NCBI GenBank assembly: GCA_964465945.1
Contig: CAYXMM010000003.1
Location: 248,001-312,000 of the forward strand
Source of the DNA: JAJRPT01 sp964465945
GTDB lineage: Bacteria; Bacteroidota; Ignavibacteria; Kapaibacteriales; UBA2268
Length of the DNA stretch: 64,000 nucleotides
Reading direction: 5' to 3'
Below are positions 52,136 through 60,868 of this stretch, one piece after another. The translations under genes and the position numbers were made by a program. Positions within the stretch are counted from its first letter, which is position 1, and the number at the start of each line of letters is the position of its first letter. The notes under the pieces are model-generated. The model made no database searches, was not told where the DNA came from, and was given only the letters and a program-made list of their open reading frames with translations.

Positions 52136-53449
52136 TTAAAATGTTATTTGAAATTTTGTCCCTTGTGGCTTGTTTGGGCTTACTTCAATATGAAAATTGT
52201 GCAAATCTAAAATCCGTTTTGTAAGAGGCATTCCAATTCCAAATCCTTTTTTATTTATCACATTTGAAGCTCGGAAGAATGGGTTATATATAAATTTAAG
52301 CTGTTCATCTGGAATGCCCACTCCATTATCTTTAATTACAACTACTAACTTCTTGTTTATTCTATTAATTTCAATATCTATTTCGGGATTCTCTGAAAAC
52401 TTAATACAATTATCAAATATATTAGAAATTGCAATTTTAATTAATTCCATATTACCTAAAACGTAGCAATCATCAGTATTTTCTTTGTAATTATATTTTA
52501 CGTTCTCACTAAATACCGATATAATTTCTATAATTAAATCACTTAAATTGACTTTATCATTTAAGCTAATTTCTTCTTTAAAACTTGTGTTTGCAAGTTT
52601 AAATAAATCATTTGTAATTGTCTCTAACTTATGAGCTTCCGCTAATATTGTTTTAATTGATTGAACGTATTCTTCCTTTTCCCTTTCCTTTTTCAATATC
52701 CATTCACTTTCACCTAATATTGTTGTCAATGGGTTTTTAAACTCATGAGAAGCATGAGAAATAAAATTATGCTGTAAATCAATAGAAGTCTTAATTCTCT
52801 CAACCAAATTATTAAAGGCAATTGAGATTTGATATATAACATCTTTATTTTTTGATAATTTAATTGTCCTTAACTCATTTGTTTTGATACTATTTACTTC
52901 TTTAACAAAATTGTAAAAAGGTGTTAAAATTATATTTGAAAAAATAAATCCAATAATTAAAATTAAAAATATAGTAATTAGGTTTTCATATATCATTAAA
53001 GTGAGCATATCATTAAGTTTATCTTCACCATCCTGATTATAAAAATTTGAATATAAAATATAATCATTATTATTTTTATGGTAAATTTTAATAAAATAAT
53101 ATTGATATCCAGTTTTATCTAAAAAATATGAATTATTCTCTAAACTAAACTGAATATCATTATAATCTAAATTGAATTGCTTACTTATGTCTTTTAATCT
53201 ATTTTCTGAATAATTTGTAAAATTATAGATTTCATTTTTATTTGATATTTTTTGAAGATCCTTAGTAATCTCGCTGTAAGAATTGTGATTTATTATTATT
53301 TCTATTCCTACTTCCTTGTCTAATAAAGATTTAACATAGTCTTCGTGATAATTTACTGAAGTATAATAATAAATTATTGCATTAATAAAAATAGCAATGG
53401 CTGCCGCTGTAATTGAGAAAAAAATTGAAATTTTATATTTTAGTTTCAT
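52136..53449 (-). CDS. Membrane sensor histidine kinase (two TM)
   Basis: A 437-residue sensor kinase. TM1 is about 8-28, a periplasmic sensor of about 130 residues lies between, and TM2 is about 155-178, followed by a HAMP-like linker. The phospho-acceptor His is in FISHASHEFKNPLTT (about residue 235). The ATPase domain has the N-box NIFDNCIKFSENP, DNGVGIPDEQ and GFGIGMPLTKRIL, and ends in PQGTKFQITF. No response regulator is adjacent. It starts 1 base after the unknown 480-residue gene upstream, so it probably shares its transcript. The periplasmic part is rich in Asn, Tyr and Asp and has no recognised fold. Confidence 0.9.
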   Translation of the reverse strand: MKLKYKISIFFSITAAAIAIFINAIIYYYTSVNYHEDYVKSLLDKEVGIEIIINHNSYSEITKDLQKISNKNEIYNFTNYSENRLKDISKQFNLDYNDIQFSLENNSYFLDKTGYQYYFIKIYHKNNNDYILYSNFYNQDGEDKLNDMLTLMIYENLITIFLILIIGFIFSNIILTPFYNFVKEVNSIKTNELRTIKLSKNKDVIYQISIAFNNLVERIKTSIDLQHNFISHASHEFKNPLTTILGESEWILKKEREKEEYVQSIKTILAEAHKLETITNDLFKLANTSFKEEISLNDKVNLSDLIIEIISVFSENVKYNYKENTDDCYVLGNMELIKIAISNIFDNCIKFSENPEIDIEINRINKKLVVVIKDNGVGIPDEQLKFIYNPFFRASNVINKKGFGIGMPLTKRILDLHNFHIEVSPNKPQGTKFQITF

Positions 53450-54892
53450 TTAAAAATTAACTTTTTCTTTATTAGAATATTCACCCAATCCATCTATTGC
53501 ATATATTTCTAATGATTTCAAATCATCTTTGAGTTTAATTCGGAACACTTGTATAGTATAATTCTCGCCGTACTGAGTTGAACCGTTTAAATCTTGATAA
53601 TCAATATTTTCTTTATCGAACTGCAATTTCCCAATTATGTTATTATTCCCATTCCCTAATTTTCCATAAGTTTTTGTTGTGATATACAAATATCCATCAC
53701 TAACACTTTTCTTTGTAATTTCTGGTGAAGCAGGTGGTATAACTCTAATATCTTGTTTGCTATCTATAAGCTTATCATCAACATAACGGTTAAGTTTGAA
53801 AATTTTATTTGTATCTGAAAATTGAGGAACAAACTCAAGTGCAGAATTGCCAGAAGAGCTTGCCACTATCTTATCTTTATAGTATAATTTTGCACTACAT
53901 TTATTATTCTTAGGCAAATTTGTTTTGATTGTATAAGTATAATTGGGATACATCAAATTTTTATAATCTGGGTAGGGGATAAGCAATGGCTTAACAATAA
54001 ACTCTGTGCTTGCAACTCGGTTATCTGCATTCCTAACAATTTCAATCCCTACTTTATAACTACTATCTGCAGATGTCATACCACTTAAATAAATAGATTT
54101 TGAATCAATATTCTCAATTTTAATATCATATTTATTTGCTCCTACAATTCGTGGAAGACCTCTTAAGTCCTTTGTCAAATCAATCCCAAACACTCTAACA
54201 ACGCTCGTCCAACGACTCAAAGCCATTGCTGTAACAGGGTTCTCTGGGAAAAAATTTATATCATTTAAATCTTGAAATGTGTTATTAGCACCAATGTTTG
54301 AGTTAAAGTTACTATTTATATCCGAATTGTTGTTACTTTGCGTTGTGCTACTCGAATTATTAGTTAAGTTAATAGCTAAATCGTTATCTATATAATAAGT
54401 ATTAATCGCAAACCTTGTGCTACTCATCGTTGGCTCTTTGATGCCCAACGAATATATCTCTGCTTCGACAATAACCTCAAAGTTTTTATTTACACTTTTA
54501 ATACTTTGAGGAAACCATTCAAACCTAACCAACCCTTCATTATTTTCAATTATTTCAAAAGAGCTCTGAATAGCTCGGTTTTTTGAACTATAAATTTCAT
54601 TTGTTACATTATTATTATTAAGCTTAAAATTATAGTTTATCGAGTCAATTTTTCCTACAGGATAGATAATATTAACTGTGTCAGCAGAAACTATTTCGCT
54701 AACACCATTTTTAACTTTCAACCTAACATTAAGCATACTTTTTTCAGATTTAATATAAACTGAATTTTGAGCTGAAACAATATAATCCTCTTTTGGCTTT
54801 TCGCCATCTGGAAGCAAAAGCAAAACAGCCATAAGATATAACACGAAGTATATCTCATTAAATCCTTTATATTTTTTCTCTTTTATAGTCAT
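53450..54892 (-). CDS. Membrane-anchored periplasmic protein, family unknown
   Basis: A 480-residue protein with one N-terminal hydrophobic segment (about 14-28, IYFVLYLMAVLLLLP) and no clear signal-peptide cleavage, so it is probably a membrane-anchored periplasmic protein. A beta-rich region (about 40-165) is followed by a low-complexity Asn/Ser linker (about 175-215) and further beta domains (about 225-480), with the end ...LEIYAIDGLGEYSNK resembling an Ig/FnIII-like strand pattern. I do not recognise it. Topology is loosely like the GldM/PorM periplasmic ring proteins, but the defining motifs are missing. It lies between a Bat-like TPR gene and a histidine kinase; a hairpin (54905-54928) sits just before its start. 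A role in envelope sensing with the kinase is only inferred from linkage. Confidence 0.7.
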   Translation of the reverse strand: MTIKEKKYKGFNEIYFVLYLMAVLLLLPDGEKPKEDYIVSAQNSVYIKSEKSMLNVRLKVKNGVSEIVSADTVNIIYPVGKIDSINYNFKLNNNNVTNEIYSSKNRAIQSSFEIIENNEGLVRFEWFPQSIKSVNKNFEVIVEAEIYSLGIKEPTMSSTRFAINTYYIDNDLAINLTNNSSSTTQSNNNSDINSNFNSNIGANNTFQDLNDINFFPENPVTAMALSRWTSVVRVFGIDLTKDLRGLPRIVGANKYDIKIENIDSKSIYLSGMTSADSSYKVGIEIVRNADNRVASTEFIVKPLLIPYPDYKNLMYPNYTYTIKTNLPKNNKCSAKLYYKDKIVASSSGNSALEFVPQFSDTNKIFKLNRYVDDKLIDSKQDIRVIPPASPEITKKSVSDGYLYITTKTYGKLGNGNNNIIGKLQFDKENIDYQDLNGSTQYGENYTIQVFRIKLKDDLKSLEIYAIDGLGEYSNKEKVNF

Positions 54893-54904
54893 TTTAAAGT
54901 AAAA

Positions 54905-54928
54905 TGGCTCGAATATAAATTCAAGCCA
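54905..54928 (-). terminator. Hairpin/attenuator between the TPR gene and the 480-residue gene
   Basis: On the minus strand, arms TGGCTTGAAT/ATTCGAGCCA (one T-G pair) with a 4-base loop, then TTTTACTTT. It lies 12 bases before the downstream ATG at 54892, so it could end part of the transcript or hide the ribosome site. Termination strength is moderate. Confidence 0.55.
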
Positions 54929-54968
54929 ATTTAAAAAATATTATGCAAATTAATTAAATATCAAACTA

Positions 54969-55772
54969 TTACCAATTTTTTTCTACTTTATTATTACTTT
55001 TCTCTAATTTTCTAATTTTCATTTGAGTTTGTTTCTCCTGTTTAGATAGTGCTTGTAACATTCTTTCAGCATCTTCCTTAGAGATTTTCAAAGGTTTTTG
55101 CTCACCAGACTTACCTTTTTGGTCTTTACTCTGTTGGTCTTTTTGGTCACCATTTTGAGCTTTATCTTGGTTCTGTTTATCATTACCTTGCTGGTCTTTA
55201 TTCTGTTTATCCTGCCCTTGTTTATCTTTATTTTGTTGATTTTTATTCTGATTTTGTTGGTCTTTATTATCTTGACCATTTTTGTCTTTATTCTGTTCTT
55301 TATTATCTTTATTATTTTGGTTCTGTTGATTATTCTGATTCTGTTGATTTTGCTGACTCGCTAACATTCTTCTTGCATATTCAAGATTATAAATAGTTTC
55401 TTTATCGCCTGGGTTTTCTTTTAAGGAATTTTTATAAGAATCAACTGCTTCTTGAAATTTCTGCTGGCTTAAATACGAATTACCTAAATTATGAAATGCT
55501 TTTGCACGAGTAGCTTTATCAATATTTGAATTATTAGCAATTTGCTCATAACTGCTCATAGCACCTTCATAATTCTGCATTTTATAATTTGTATTAGCAA
55601 GATTATATTTGGCAGGTAATGATTTCCCGTTTATCTCTAAAGACTTTTTATATAATAATTCGGCATCATTATACTTTTGTGAATTATATAGTTCATTTGC
55701 TTTTCTAATTTTAGAGTTTTCATCTTGCGAATAACCAATATTAACTAAAACTAACATTAATAAATATATCAT
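54969..55772 (-). CDS. Bat-operon TPR protein (BatC/BatE-like) with Q/N/K/D-rich tail
   Basis: A 267-residue exported protein: signal peptide about 1-15 (ending IGYSQ), then three TPRs (about 20-138; NELYNSQKYNDAELLYKKSLEI, AFHNLGNSYLSQQKFQEAVDSY). Residues about 142-232 are a low-complexity run of Gln, Asn, Lys and Asp, followed by a short charged helix (ISKEDAERMLQALSKQEKQTQM) that is typical of BatC. Its start overlaps the VWA gene's stop by 4 bases, so the pair is coupled. In the Bat (Bacteroides aerotolerance) cluster such TPR proteins work with VWA proteins in the envelope. BatB, BatD and the MoxR ATPase are not in this window. Confidence 0.85.
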   Translation of the reverse strand: MIYLLMLVLVNIGYSQDENSKIRKANELYNSQKYNDAELLYKKSLEINGKSLPAKYNLANTNYKMQNYEGAMSSYEQIANNSNIDKATRAKAFHNLGNSYLSQQKFQEAVDSYKNSLKENPGDKETIYNLEYARRMLASQQNQQNQNNQQNQNNKDNKEQNKDKNGQDNKDQQNQNKNQQNKDKQGQDKQNKDQQGNDKQNQDKAQNGDQKDQQSKDQKGKSGEQKPLKISKEDAERMLQALSKQEKQTQMKIRKLEKSNNKVEKNW

Positions 55773-56812
55773 TTTGCTTCTCCAAAAGTGAAAATTCTTT
55801 TAATAAACTGATTTTCTCTGCTTGAAACTAAAAACTCAATCACTAATAAAAATAAACTTATTCCTAATAAAAGCTGAAATCTATCTTCATAATCAGTGAA
55901 AATTTTAGATTCAAATTGCTCTTTTTCAAGATGTTGCATATTATCAATAATTTCTTTCATATCTACTCCAGCATTGCTCGCTCTAATAAACTCTCCATTT
56001 CCTGCCGCTGCTAATTGCGAAAGCATTGAGGCATCAAGTTTTGTTACTACAATATTCCCAGATCCATCTTTAATAAAATCAACTCTTTGTCCATTTCTAT
56101 AAATAGGAATAGGACCTCCTTCTTCCGTCCCCATACCTATTGTGCTAATTGTAATTCCTTTTTCGCTCGCTTCTTTTGCCATTGACAAAGCATCATCTTC
56201 ATGATTTTCACCATCAGTAATAATAATAAGAGCTTTTCCTGTCTTAGTTTCTTTTGAAAACGATTCCATCGAAAGCTCTATTGCACTTCCTATTGCTGTA
56301 CCTTGCATTGGAATTAAATCTGTTGAGACTGTCGAAAGTAATAACTTTGCAGCTGAATAATCTGTTGTTAAAGGTAATTGCAAAAATGAATCACCCGCAA
56401 ATAAAACAATTCCTATTTTGTCATTGTATAACTTATCAATTAAATTATTAATAGCATGCTTTGCACTTTCTAATCTACTTGGCTTGATATCTTCCGAAAG
56501 CATTGAGTTTGATACGTCAATGGCAATCATTATCTCAATTCCTTCTCGTTTTACTTTTTCTAATTTACTTCCAACTTGTGGATTCATTATTCCAAATATT
56601 AAACTTGAAATTCCAAGTAAAATTAATGTAAATTTTAAGTGAGTTTTGTATTTAGAAACACCATCAACTATTTGTAAAAATAATAATTTTGATGAGAAAC
56701 TACCTAATTTTTTCTTTCTAATAATTCCAGTTAAAACATAGATAACTATTAAAGTTGGGACAAGAATGAAAAGTAAATAAAATGACTCATTCTCAAATCT
56801 AAATAATTCCAT
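55769..56812 (-). CDS. Bat-like VWA-domain membrane protein
   Basis: A 347-residue membrane protein of the BatA/BatB family. TM1 is about 12-30 and TM2 about 60-76; the VWA domain follows at about 92-285 with the MIDAS motif DVSNS at 99-103, the second site TQGTA-like GTAIGS, and the third-site Asp in IIITDGENHED. A C-terminal TM lies near 315-333. The MIDAS is complete, so it should bind metal and a partner protein in the periplasm. It is coupled to the TPR gene by a 4-base overlap. Whether it is BatA or BatB cannot be settled from one copy. Confidence 0.9.
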   Translation of the reverse strand: MELFRFENESFYLLFILVPTLIVIYVLTGIIRKKKLGSFSSKLLFLQIVDGVSKYKTHLKFTLILLGISSLIFGIMNPQVGSKLEKVKREGIEIMIAIDVSNSMLSEDIKPSRLESAKHAINNLIDKLYNDKIGIVLFAGDSFLQLPLTTDYSAAKLLLSTVSTDLIPMQGTAIGSAIELSMESFSKETKTGKALIIITDGENHEDDALSMAKEASEKGITISTIGMGTEEGGPIPIYRNGQRVDFIKDGSGNIVVTKLDASMLSQLAAAGNGEFIRASNAGVDMKEIIDNMQHLEKEQFESKIFTDYEDRFQLLLGISLFLLVIEFLVSSRENQFIKRIFTFGEAK

Positions 56813-56875
56813 AATCTCGTTTATAAGTAAATTTAACCCGCTTAATTATTACGAAAAATCAAAATAAAGGTTATA

Positions 56876-58372
56876 TTAATTCATCATAACAACTTTTGTA
56901 GCATCTTTTTGCTCAAGTGGGAGGGAGAAGGCAAAAGTAGAACCTTTACCTAACGAACTTCGCACCCAAACACGTCCATTGTGCGCTTCAACTAATTTTT
57001 TAACAATCCATAAGCCCAAGCCAGTAGAACTCTCTCCACCAGTTGGTTTAGCACTTAATTGAGCGCCACGCTTAAAAGCTGAATTTAAGTCCTCTTCTGA
57101 TAATCCCAAACCATTGTCGCTAACTTCAATTACAACAGTAGCGTCAATTTGCTGAGCTTTCAATCTTATTGAGCCACCTTTCTGAGTAAATTTAATTGCA
57201 TTAGAAACTAAATTTGATAATACTTCATCTATTTTGCCATCATCTAACTTAATATCAGGTAATCCGTCGGGCACGTCATAAAGGAAAGATATACTTTTCT
57301 CATTTGATTTCACTTTAAATCTATTGTAAACGTTTTTACAAATACCATTTAAGTTGGCAACTCTGAAATCCATATTCAATTTACCACCTTCAAGAGCAAG
57401 CACTCTTGAAACTTCTTGTGAGAGTTGAACAATTACTTTTGTTGTGCTTAAAATATCATCAATTATACTTTGTTGGTCAGTAGCTGATAGGTCATAAGAG
57501 CGTAACAATTCGACTAAACTTTTTATAATTCCAGCCGGATTTTTAATATCATGAATAAGCATTGCAAATAACTCATCTTTCTGAGCTTGGAGTTGCTCCA
57601 ATTCACTTTTAGAATCCATTAGTTTATTGACACTCTCTTCTAACTCTCTATTTCTCATTCGCATATCTTCTGTCCTACGTTGCAATCCATCTAATTGAGA
57701 ACGCAGGGCAGAAAGCTCAGCTTTTAAGTTATTATTTTCTAATTCCAAACGATGAAATCTTCTTTTACTTTCGTCATTTAAGTCATCTTTAGTTTTTGGT
57801 TTAACAAAAACATAAAGTAAAGCAAAAATTAAAGATGCAACTAAAAAACCACCTATAATTGAGAGCCAATTTATTCCAGTTGCAATTGCTGATTTATCGC
57901 CTTTCTTTTTAAACTCTTCAATTTTCTTGTTTTGTTCATTAATGATTGTGTTTAAACCATTAATATCTTTTATTAATCTCGCTTCAAAATTATCTACTCT
58001 AAAAACAAGTTGAATTTCTTTAGTAGTCCAATTTTTTTTTAAATCGAAAGCTGAAAGTTTAAAAGAATAATTACCTTCTGGAAGTTTTTTATATTGAATT
58101 ATCGGTTCACTTATTGATTTAACAGCAGATTGCTCACCACTTAGCAATTCTGTTCTAAAAAGAAAAGGAGTTTGCTCATTTTTATTATTTTTACATAAAT
58201 ATGAAATAGTAATGGAGTCTTGTTCAGAAAGAATGACGGTTTTCTCATTAAAATCGATTTTTTTACCATTAATTAATACCTGTGAAAACTCAACAGAATA
58301 GCCACTCTCTTGGCTTGTTAAGAAGCCGAGATTAAAAGTTAATAGTAATAATATATAAAAAAATCTTCTCAT
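56876..58372 (-). CDS. Sensor histidine kinase with periplasmic Y_Y_Y-like domain and coiled coil
   Basis: A 498-residue kinase. Signal peptide about 1-20; a periplasmic beta domain (about 22-130) resembles the Y_Y_Y domain that ends many two-component propeller sensors (KLPEGNYSFKLSAFDLKKNW), but without the propeller. One TM helix is at about 168-190, then a long coiled coil (about 195-265). The phospho-acceptor His is in MLIHDIKNPAG (about 272). The ATPase domain carries NLVSNAIKFTQKGG, DNGLGLSEEDL and STGLGLWIVKKLVEAHNG. It follows the MtnX-like gene with no gap and has no response regulator beside it. DxKNP in place of HELRTP marks it as one of the HisKA subfamily with cytoplasmic 'KDIKNP' motif. 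Confidence 0.9.
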   Translation of the reverse strand: MRRFFYILLLLTFNLGFLTSQESGYSVEFSQVLINGKKIDFNEKTVILSEQDSITISYLCKNNKNEQTPFLFRTELLSGEQSAVKSISEPIIQYKKLPEGNYSFKLSAFDLKKNWTTKEIQLVFRVDNFEARLIKDINGLNTIINEQNKKIEEFKKKGDKSAIATGINWLSIIGGFLVASLIFALLYVFVKPKTKDDLNDESKRRFHRLELENNNLKAELSALRSQLDGLQRRTEDMRMRNRELEESVNKLMDSKSELEQLQAQKDELFAMLIHDIKNPAGIIKSLVELLRSYDLSATDQQSIIDDILSTTKVIVQLSQEVSRVLALEGGKLNMDFRVANLNGICKNVYNRFKVKSNEKSISFLYDVPDGLPDIKLDDGKIDEVLSNLVSNAIKFTQKGGSIRLKAQQIDATVVIEVSDNGLGLSEEDLNSAFKRGAQLSAKPTGGESSTGLGLWIVKKLVEAHNGRVWVRSSLGKGSTFAFSLPLEQKDATKVVMMN

Positions 58373-59083
58373 TTATTCATTTTCAAACGCATTTTTTCTT
58401 TTTATCGACGCAACGTTTCTTTTCTTTATCTTCTTTTTAATTATTAAATCTGACATTATCATTTTTACATCAAAAAAATTCTTGTAAGGATAATGTGGAA
58501 TTTTATATTCATTACAATATGCTGCTAAGTTCTTCTTAGCAAAAACAATATCACTATACTCCGCAGGACAAAAGTCTGAATAGCCATCACCAATATAAAC
58601 AATCAAATCATCATCATCTGAATTATTAAGTACAATGTTCCTTTTGCAAGATGCGCTTAAACAATGGCAGTCTTCTTGTGCTTCTGGAAAAAAGGGGAGA
58701 ACCCTCATGCCTTCCACCACTAAATGATTTGAGAATTTTTTAATCTCTCTAATTCCATACTTTTTCAGAACTTCATCAATATAAATGCTAAACCCATCAC
58801 TTACTATACAAGTTTCAAATCCTGATTGCTTGGTCCAATCATAAAAATCTAAAAAATAATAATCAATTTCGCTTCTGCTCGCTATTGATTTTATATCATT
58901 AAAAGAGTTAGTCGTATTCAAACTCTCACAAAGTTTATGCCAATATTCTCTGATACTAATTTCTTTATTTACAAGTTGTTGGTGATAAAGTTCATAGTTG
59001 CCTAACTCAATAAAAACCTTATTACCTAAATCATCTAAGCAGATTGTTCCATCAAAATCAACAAAAAACCTAATCTTCATCAA
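58373..59083 (-). CDS. MtnX-like HAD phosphatase
   Basis: A 236-residue cytoplasmic phosphatase of the HAD-IB MtnX group, which removes phosphate from HK-MTPenyl-1-P in methionine salvage; related proteins have other substrates. Motif I is FVDFDGTICLDD (nucleophile Asp near residue 9), motif II CIVSDGF near 95, and IYIGDGYSDFCPAEYSDIVFAKKNL near 165-190 is characteristic. A CHCLSASCKR segment near 140 gives the Cys pair of this group. The other salvage genes are not here, so the role is uncertain. It is followed at once by the histidine kinase. Confidence 0.82.
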   Translation of the reverse strand: MMKIRFFVDFDGTICLDDLGNKVFIELGNYELYHQQLVNKEISIREYWHKLCESLNTTNSFNDIKSIASRSEIDYYFLDFYDWTKQSGFETCIVSDGFSIYIDEVLKKYGIREIKKFSNHLVVEGMRVLPFFPEAQEDCHCLSASCKRNIVLNNSDDDDLIVYIGDGYSDFCPAEYSDIVFAKKNLAAYCNEYKIPHYPYKNFFDVKMIMSDLIIKKKIKKRNVASIKRKNAFENE

Positions 59084-59086
59084 ATA

Positions 59087-59683
59087 TCAATTCAAAGGTA
59101 AATTCTGAAAATCTTCATCAATATCAAAGTCTTTTTCAACTCTATCAAATAAAAACTCAAAAACACCATCTTTAATGGCAGTATCTACTAATTCAAAAAT
59201 TTTATCGACTTTAATCTCACTTATAATTATTGCATCTTCATAAAAGAAACCTTGATTTGACATTAAAACATCAAAATATCTTTTACTCATAAATTCTTTC
59301 TCAACAACTTCGCCATTATCAAAAAATATCCTAACTATCTTAAAATCTTCTTTGTATAAGCTATAATCATAATATTCATCTTCGTCAAGATAATCAAAAG
59401 TTACAGTATAGTCAATTATATTCCCATCTTCGTCTAATAAGTCCAACTCAATATCGAATTCCTCTTCCTCTTCATCGTCATACATATTATCTTCGAACAT
59501 TCTTGCTACTTTTCTTTGTTCTTCAGTGTATTTCTTGATTGAAAATGTCTCTTCATTATTGAAATCTAAAGCACCATCGTCATCTCCTGAGATGAATTCA
59601 ACTTCATCTTGGGGAAAGCTTTTTAAAAACTCTTCAATTTTTTCCCTATGTTTTGATTCTGCACTAATAAACAAAAAGGACAT
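59087..59683 (-). CDS. Very acidic small protein, unknown function
   Basis: A 198-residue soluble protein with no signal peptide. It is unusually acidic: blocks such as MYDDEEEEEFDIELDLLDEDG and FDYLDEDEYYDYSLYKEDF (about residues 68-125) hold most of the negative charge. It opens with a strand-helix-strand MSFLFISAESKHREKIEEFLKSF, which resembles a GNAT-like or ferredoxin-like start but shows no motif. I do not recognise the family. It is first in a run with the MtnX-like phosphatase (3-base gap) and the kinase, so the three are likely one operon from a box at 59710-59717. Confidence 0.7.
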   Translation of the reverse strand: MSFLFISAESKHREKIEEFLKSFPQDEVEFISGDDDGALDFNNEETFSIKKYTEEQRKVARMFEDNMYDDEEEEEFDIELDLLDEDGNIIDYTVTFDYLDEDEYYDYSLYKEDFKIVRIFFDNGEVVEKEFMSKRYFDVLMSNQGFFYEDAIIISEIKVDKIFELVDTAIKDGVFEFLFDRVEKDFDIDEDFQNLPLN

Positions 59684-59709
59684 TTTACACCTTAATTAAA
59701 TATAGATTA

Positions 59710-59717
59710 CAAAAATA
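59710..59717 (-). promoter_or_regulatory. Putative -7 box (TATTTTTG) for the acidic-protein operon
   Basis: Minus-strand match to TAnnTTTG, 26 bases before the start codon at 59683. A second TATATTTG lies at 59743-59750. No -33 match at the usual distance. Confidence 0.35.
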
Positions 59718-59788
59718 AGAATAAAATCAAATAAAATATAAGCAAATATAATAAAATAGATTGAATATTAAAATATATTAATAAAAAT

Positions 59789-59817
59789 AAAAAAAATGCT
59801 GTTAAAATTTAACAGCA
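59789..59817 (-). terminator. Terminator of the hisC-FAH operon
   Basis: On the minus strand, a perfect inverted repeat TGCTGTTAAA/TTTAACAGCA around one base, followed by eight T. It lies 24 bases past the FAH-family stop at 59842. Confidence 0.85.
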
Positions 59818-59841
59818 AATTATTAAATCATTTCAATAAAA

Positions 59842-60852
59842 TTAAATATTCTTCTTTAAAGCTAAAATTGACGAGCTAGTTGGATTAAGTTTGATTTTAT
59901 TTTCTAATTTTCCTAATAAATCAATGTCTAAAATAATCTCATCGGAATCTTCTAACCAGATTGGATTGAAATCTTCGCCCCTTTCTTTTGCTTCTCTTGT
60001 CCATGTTCCATTTAATTCTAAATAACAACCAGTTCCAACAGTTCCCGAGCCAATAACATCACCAGGGTGAATTTCTACACCATAAGAAACTCTTTCAATT
60101 ATCTCTGCAAATGTAAAAGTCATATCCTTAGTATTCCCTAATGAAACCTCTTTCCCATTATGGAACGCTTTCATTGTTAGGTCATATTGATTGCCAAATG
60201 GAGTTGCAATTTTTCTTGAATCCAACTCATCAGGAGTAATCATAAATGGACCTATTGTAGTAGCAAAATCTTTACCTTTCGCTGGTCCAAGATTCAGCTT
60301 CATTTCGTCCATTTGTAAAAATCTTGCAGATAAGTCATTCATTATTGTATAGCCAGCTATATATTTATCAGCATTTTGCGAAGAGATATTCTTACCCTTT
60401 TTGCCGATTACAACTGCCCACTCAAGCTCAAAATCTAACTTTTCTAAGTGATCCTTTTCTACAACAACTTCACCTTCACCAAAAACAGCATTATGATTTG
60501 TGAAATAAAAAATTGGGAATTGGTCAAACTCGGGTATCATATCCAAGCCACGATTTTTTCTTGCAGATGCTACGTGCTGACGAAAAGCATATCCATCTCT
60601 ACAAGAGCTTGGCTTAGGGACTGGGGCTAAAACTTTAACAGGTTTAACTTCTTCAAATCCATTAATTAAATTATTTTGAACTTCTTGAGCTAATTCCATA
60701 CCTTTTTCTTCAAGTTCAAGGAAGTCCGACATTTTAGAAGGCAATGAGATATTTAATTTTATAGATTCGTTTGATAAATCAGCATATTGAGAATTAAACA
60801 ATAAGCAAAGTCGCTCTTCATTATTATTATTTAAAATTGATGCAAATTTCAT
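59842..60852 (-). CDS. Fumarylacetoacetate hydrolase family protein
   Basis: A 336-residue metal-dependent hydrolase/lyase of the FAH superfamily. N-terminal cap about 1-90; the catalytic domain then shows VFGEGEVVVEK, FELEWAVVIGKKGKNI, AGYTIMNDLSARFLQMDEMKLNLGPAKGKDFATTIGPFM (positions 165-205, metal ligands Glu/Asp in LEWA and NDLSAR), and IGSGTVGTGCYLELNG. The length and YAFRQHV region suit the two-domain FAH type that acts in aromatic amino-acid breakdown, but homogentisate dioxygenase is not nearby. It starts 16 bases after hisC and is co-transcribed. Exact substrate is not certain. Confidence 0.88.
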   Translation of the reverse strand: MKFASILNNNNEERLCLLFNSQYADLSNESIKLNISLPSKMSDFLELEEKGMELAQEVQNNLINGFEEVKPVKVLAPVPKPSSCRDGYAFRQHVASARKNRGLDMIPEFDQFPIFYFTNHNAVFGEGEVVVEKDHLEKLDFELEWAVVIGKKGKNISSQNADKYIAGYTIMNDLSARFLQMDEMKLNLGPAKGKDFATTIGPFMITPDELDSRKIATPFGNQYDLTMKAFHNGKEVSLGNTKDMTFTFAEIIERVSYGVEIHPGDVIGSGTVGTGCYLELNGTWTREAKERGEDFNPIWLEDSDEIILDIDLLGKLENKIKLNPTSSSILALKKNI

Positions 60853-60868
60853 TTCGACTTTCCTTTTC

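Noticed and set aside
53450..54892. GldM/PorM-like T9SS motor protein
   Set aside because: One N-terminal TM and beta domains fit, but no conserved GldM sequence is visible, and gldL/gldN are not adjacent. Kept as unknown.
55098..55364. An 88-codon plus-strand frame that looks like a string of membrane helices (Leu/Ile/Val rich)
   Set aside because: It is the reverse of the Q/N/K/D repeat codons of the Bat TPR gene; reverse-reading of such repeats gives hydrophobic residues by codon bias.
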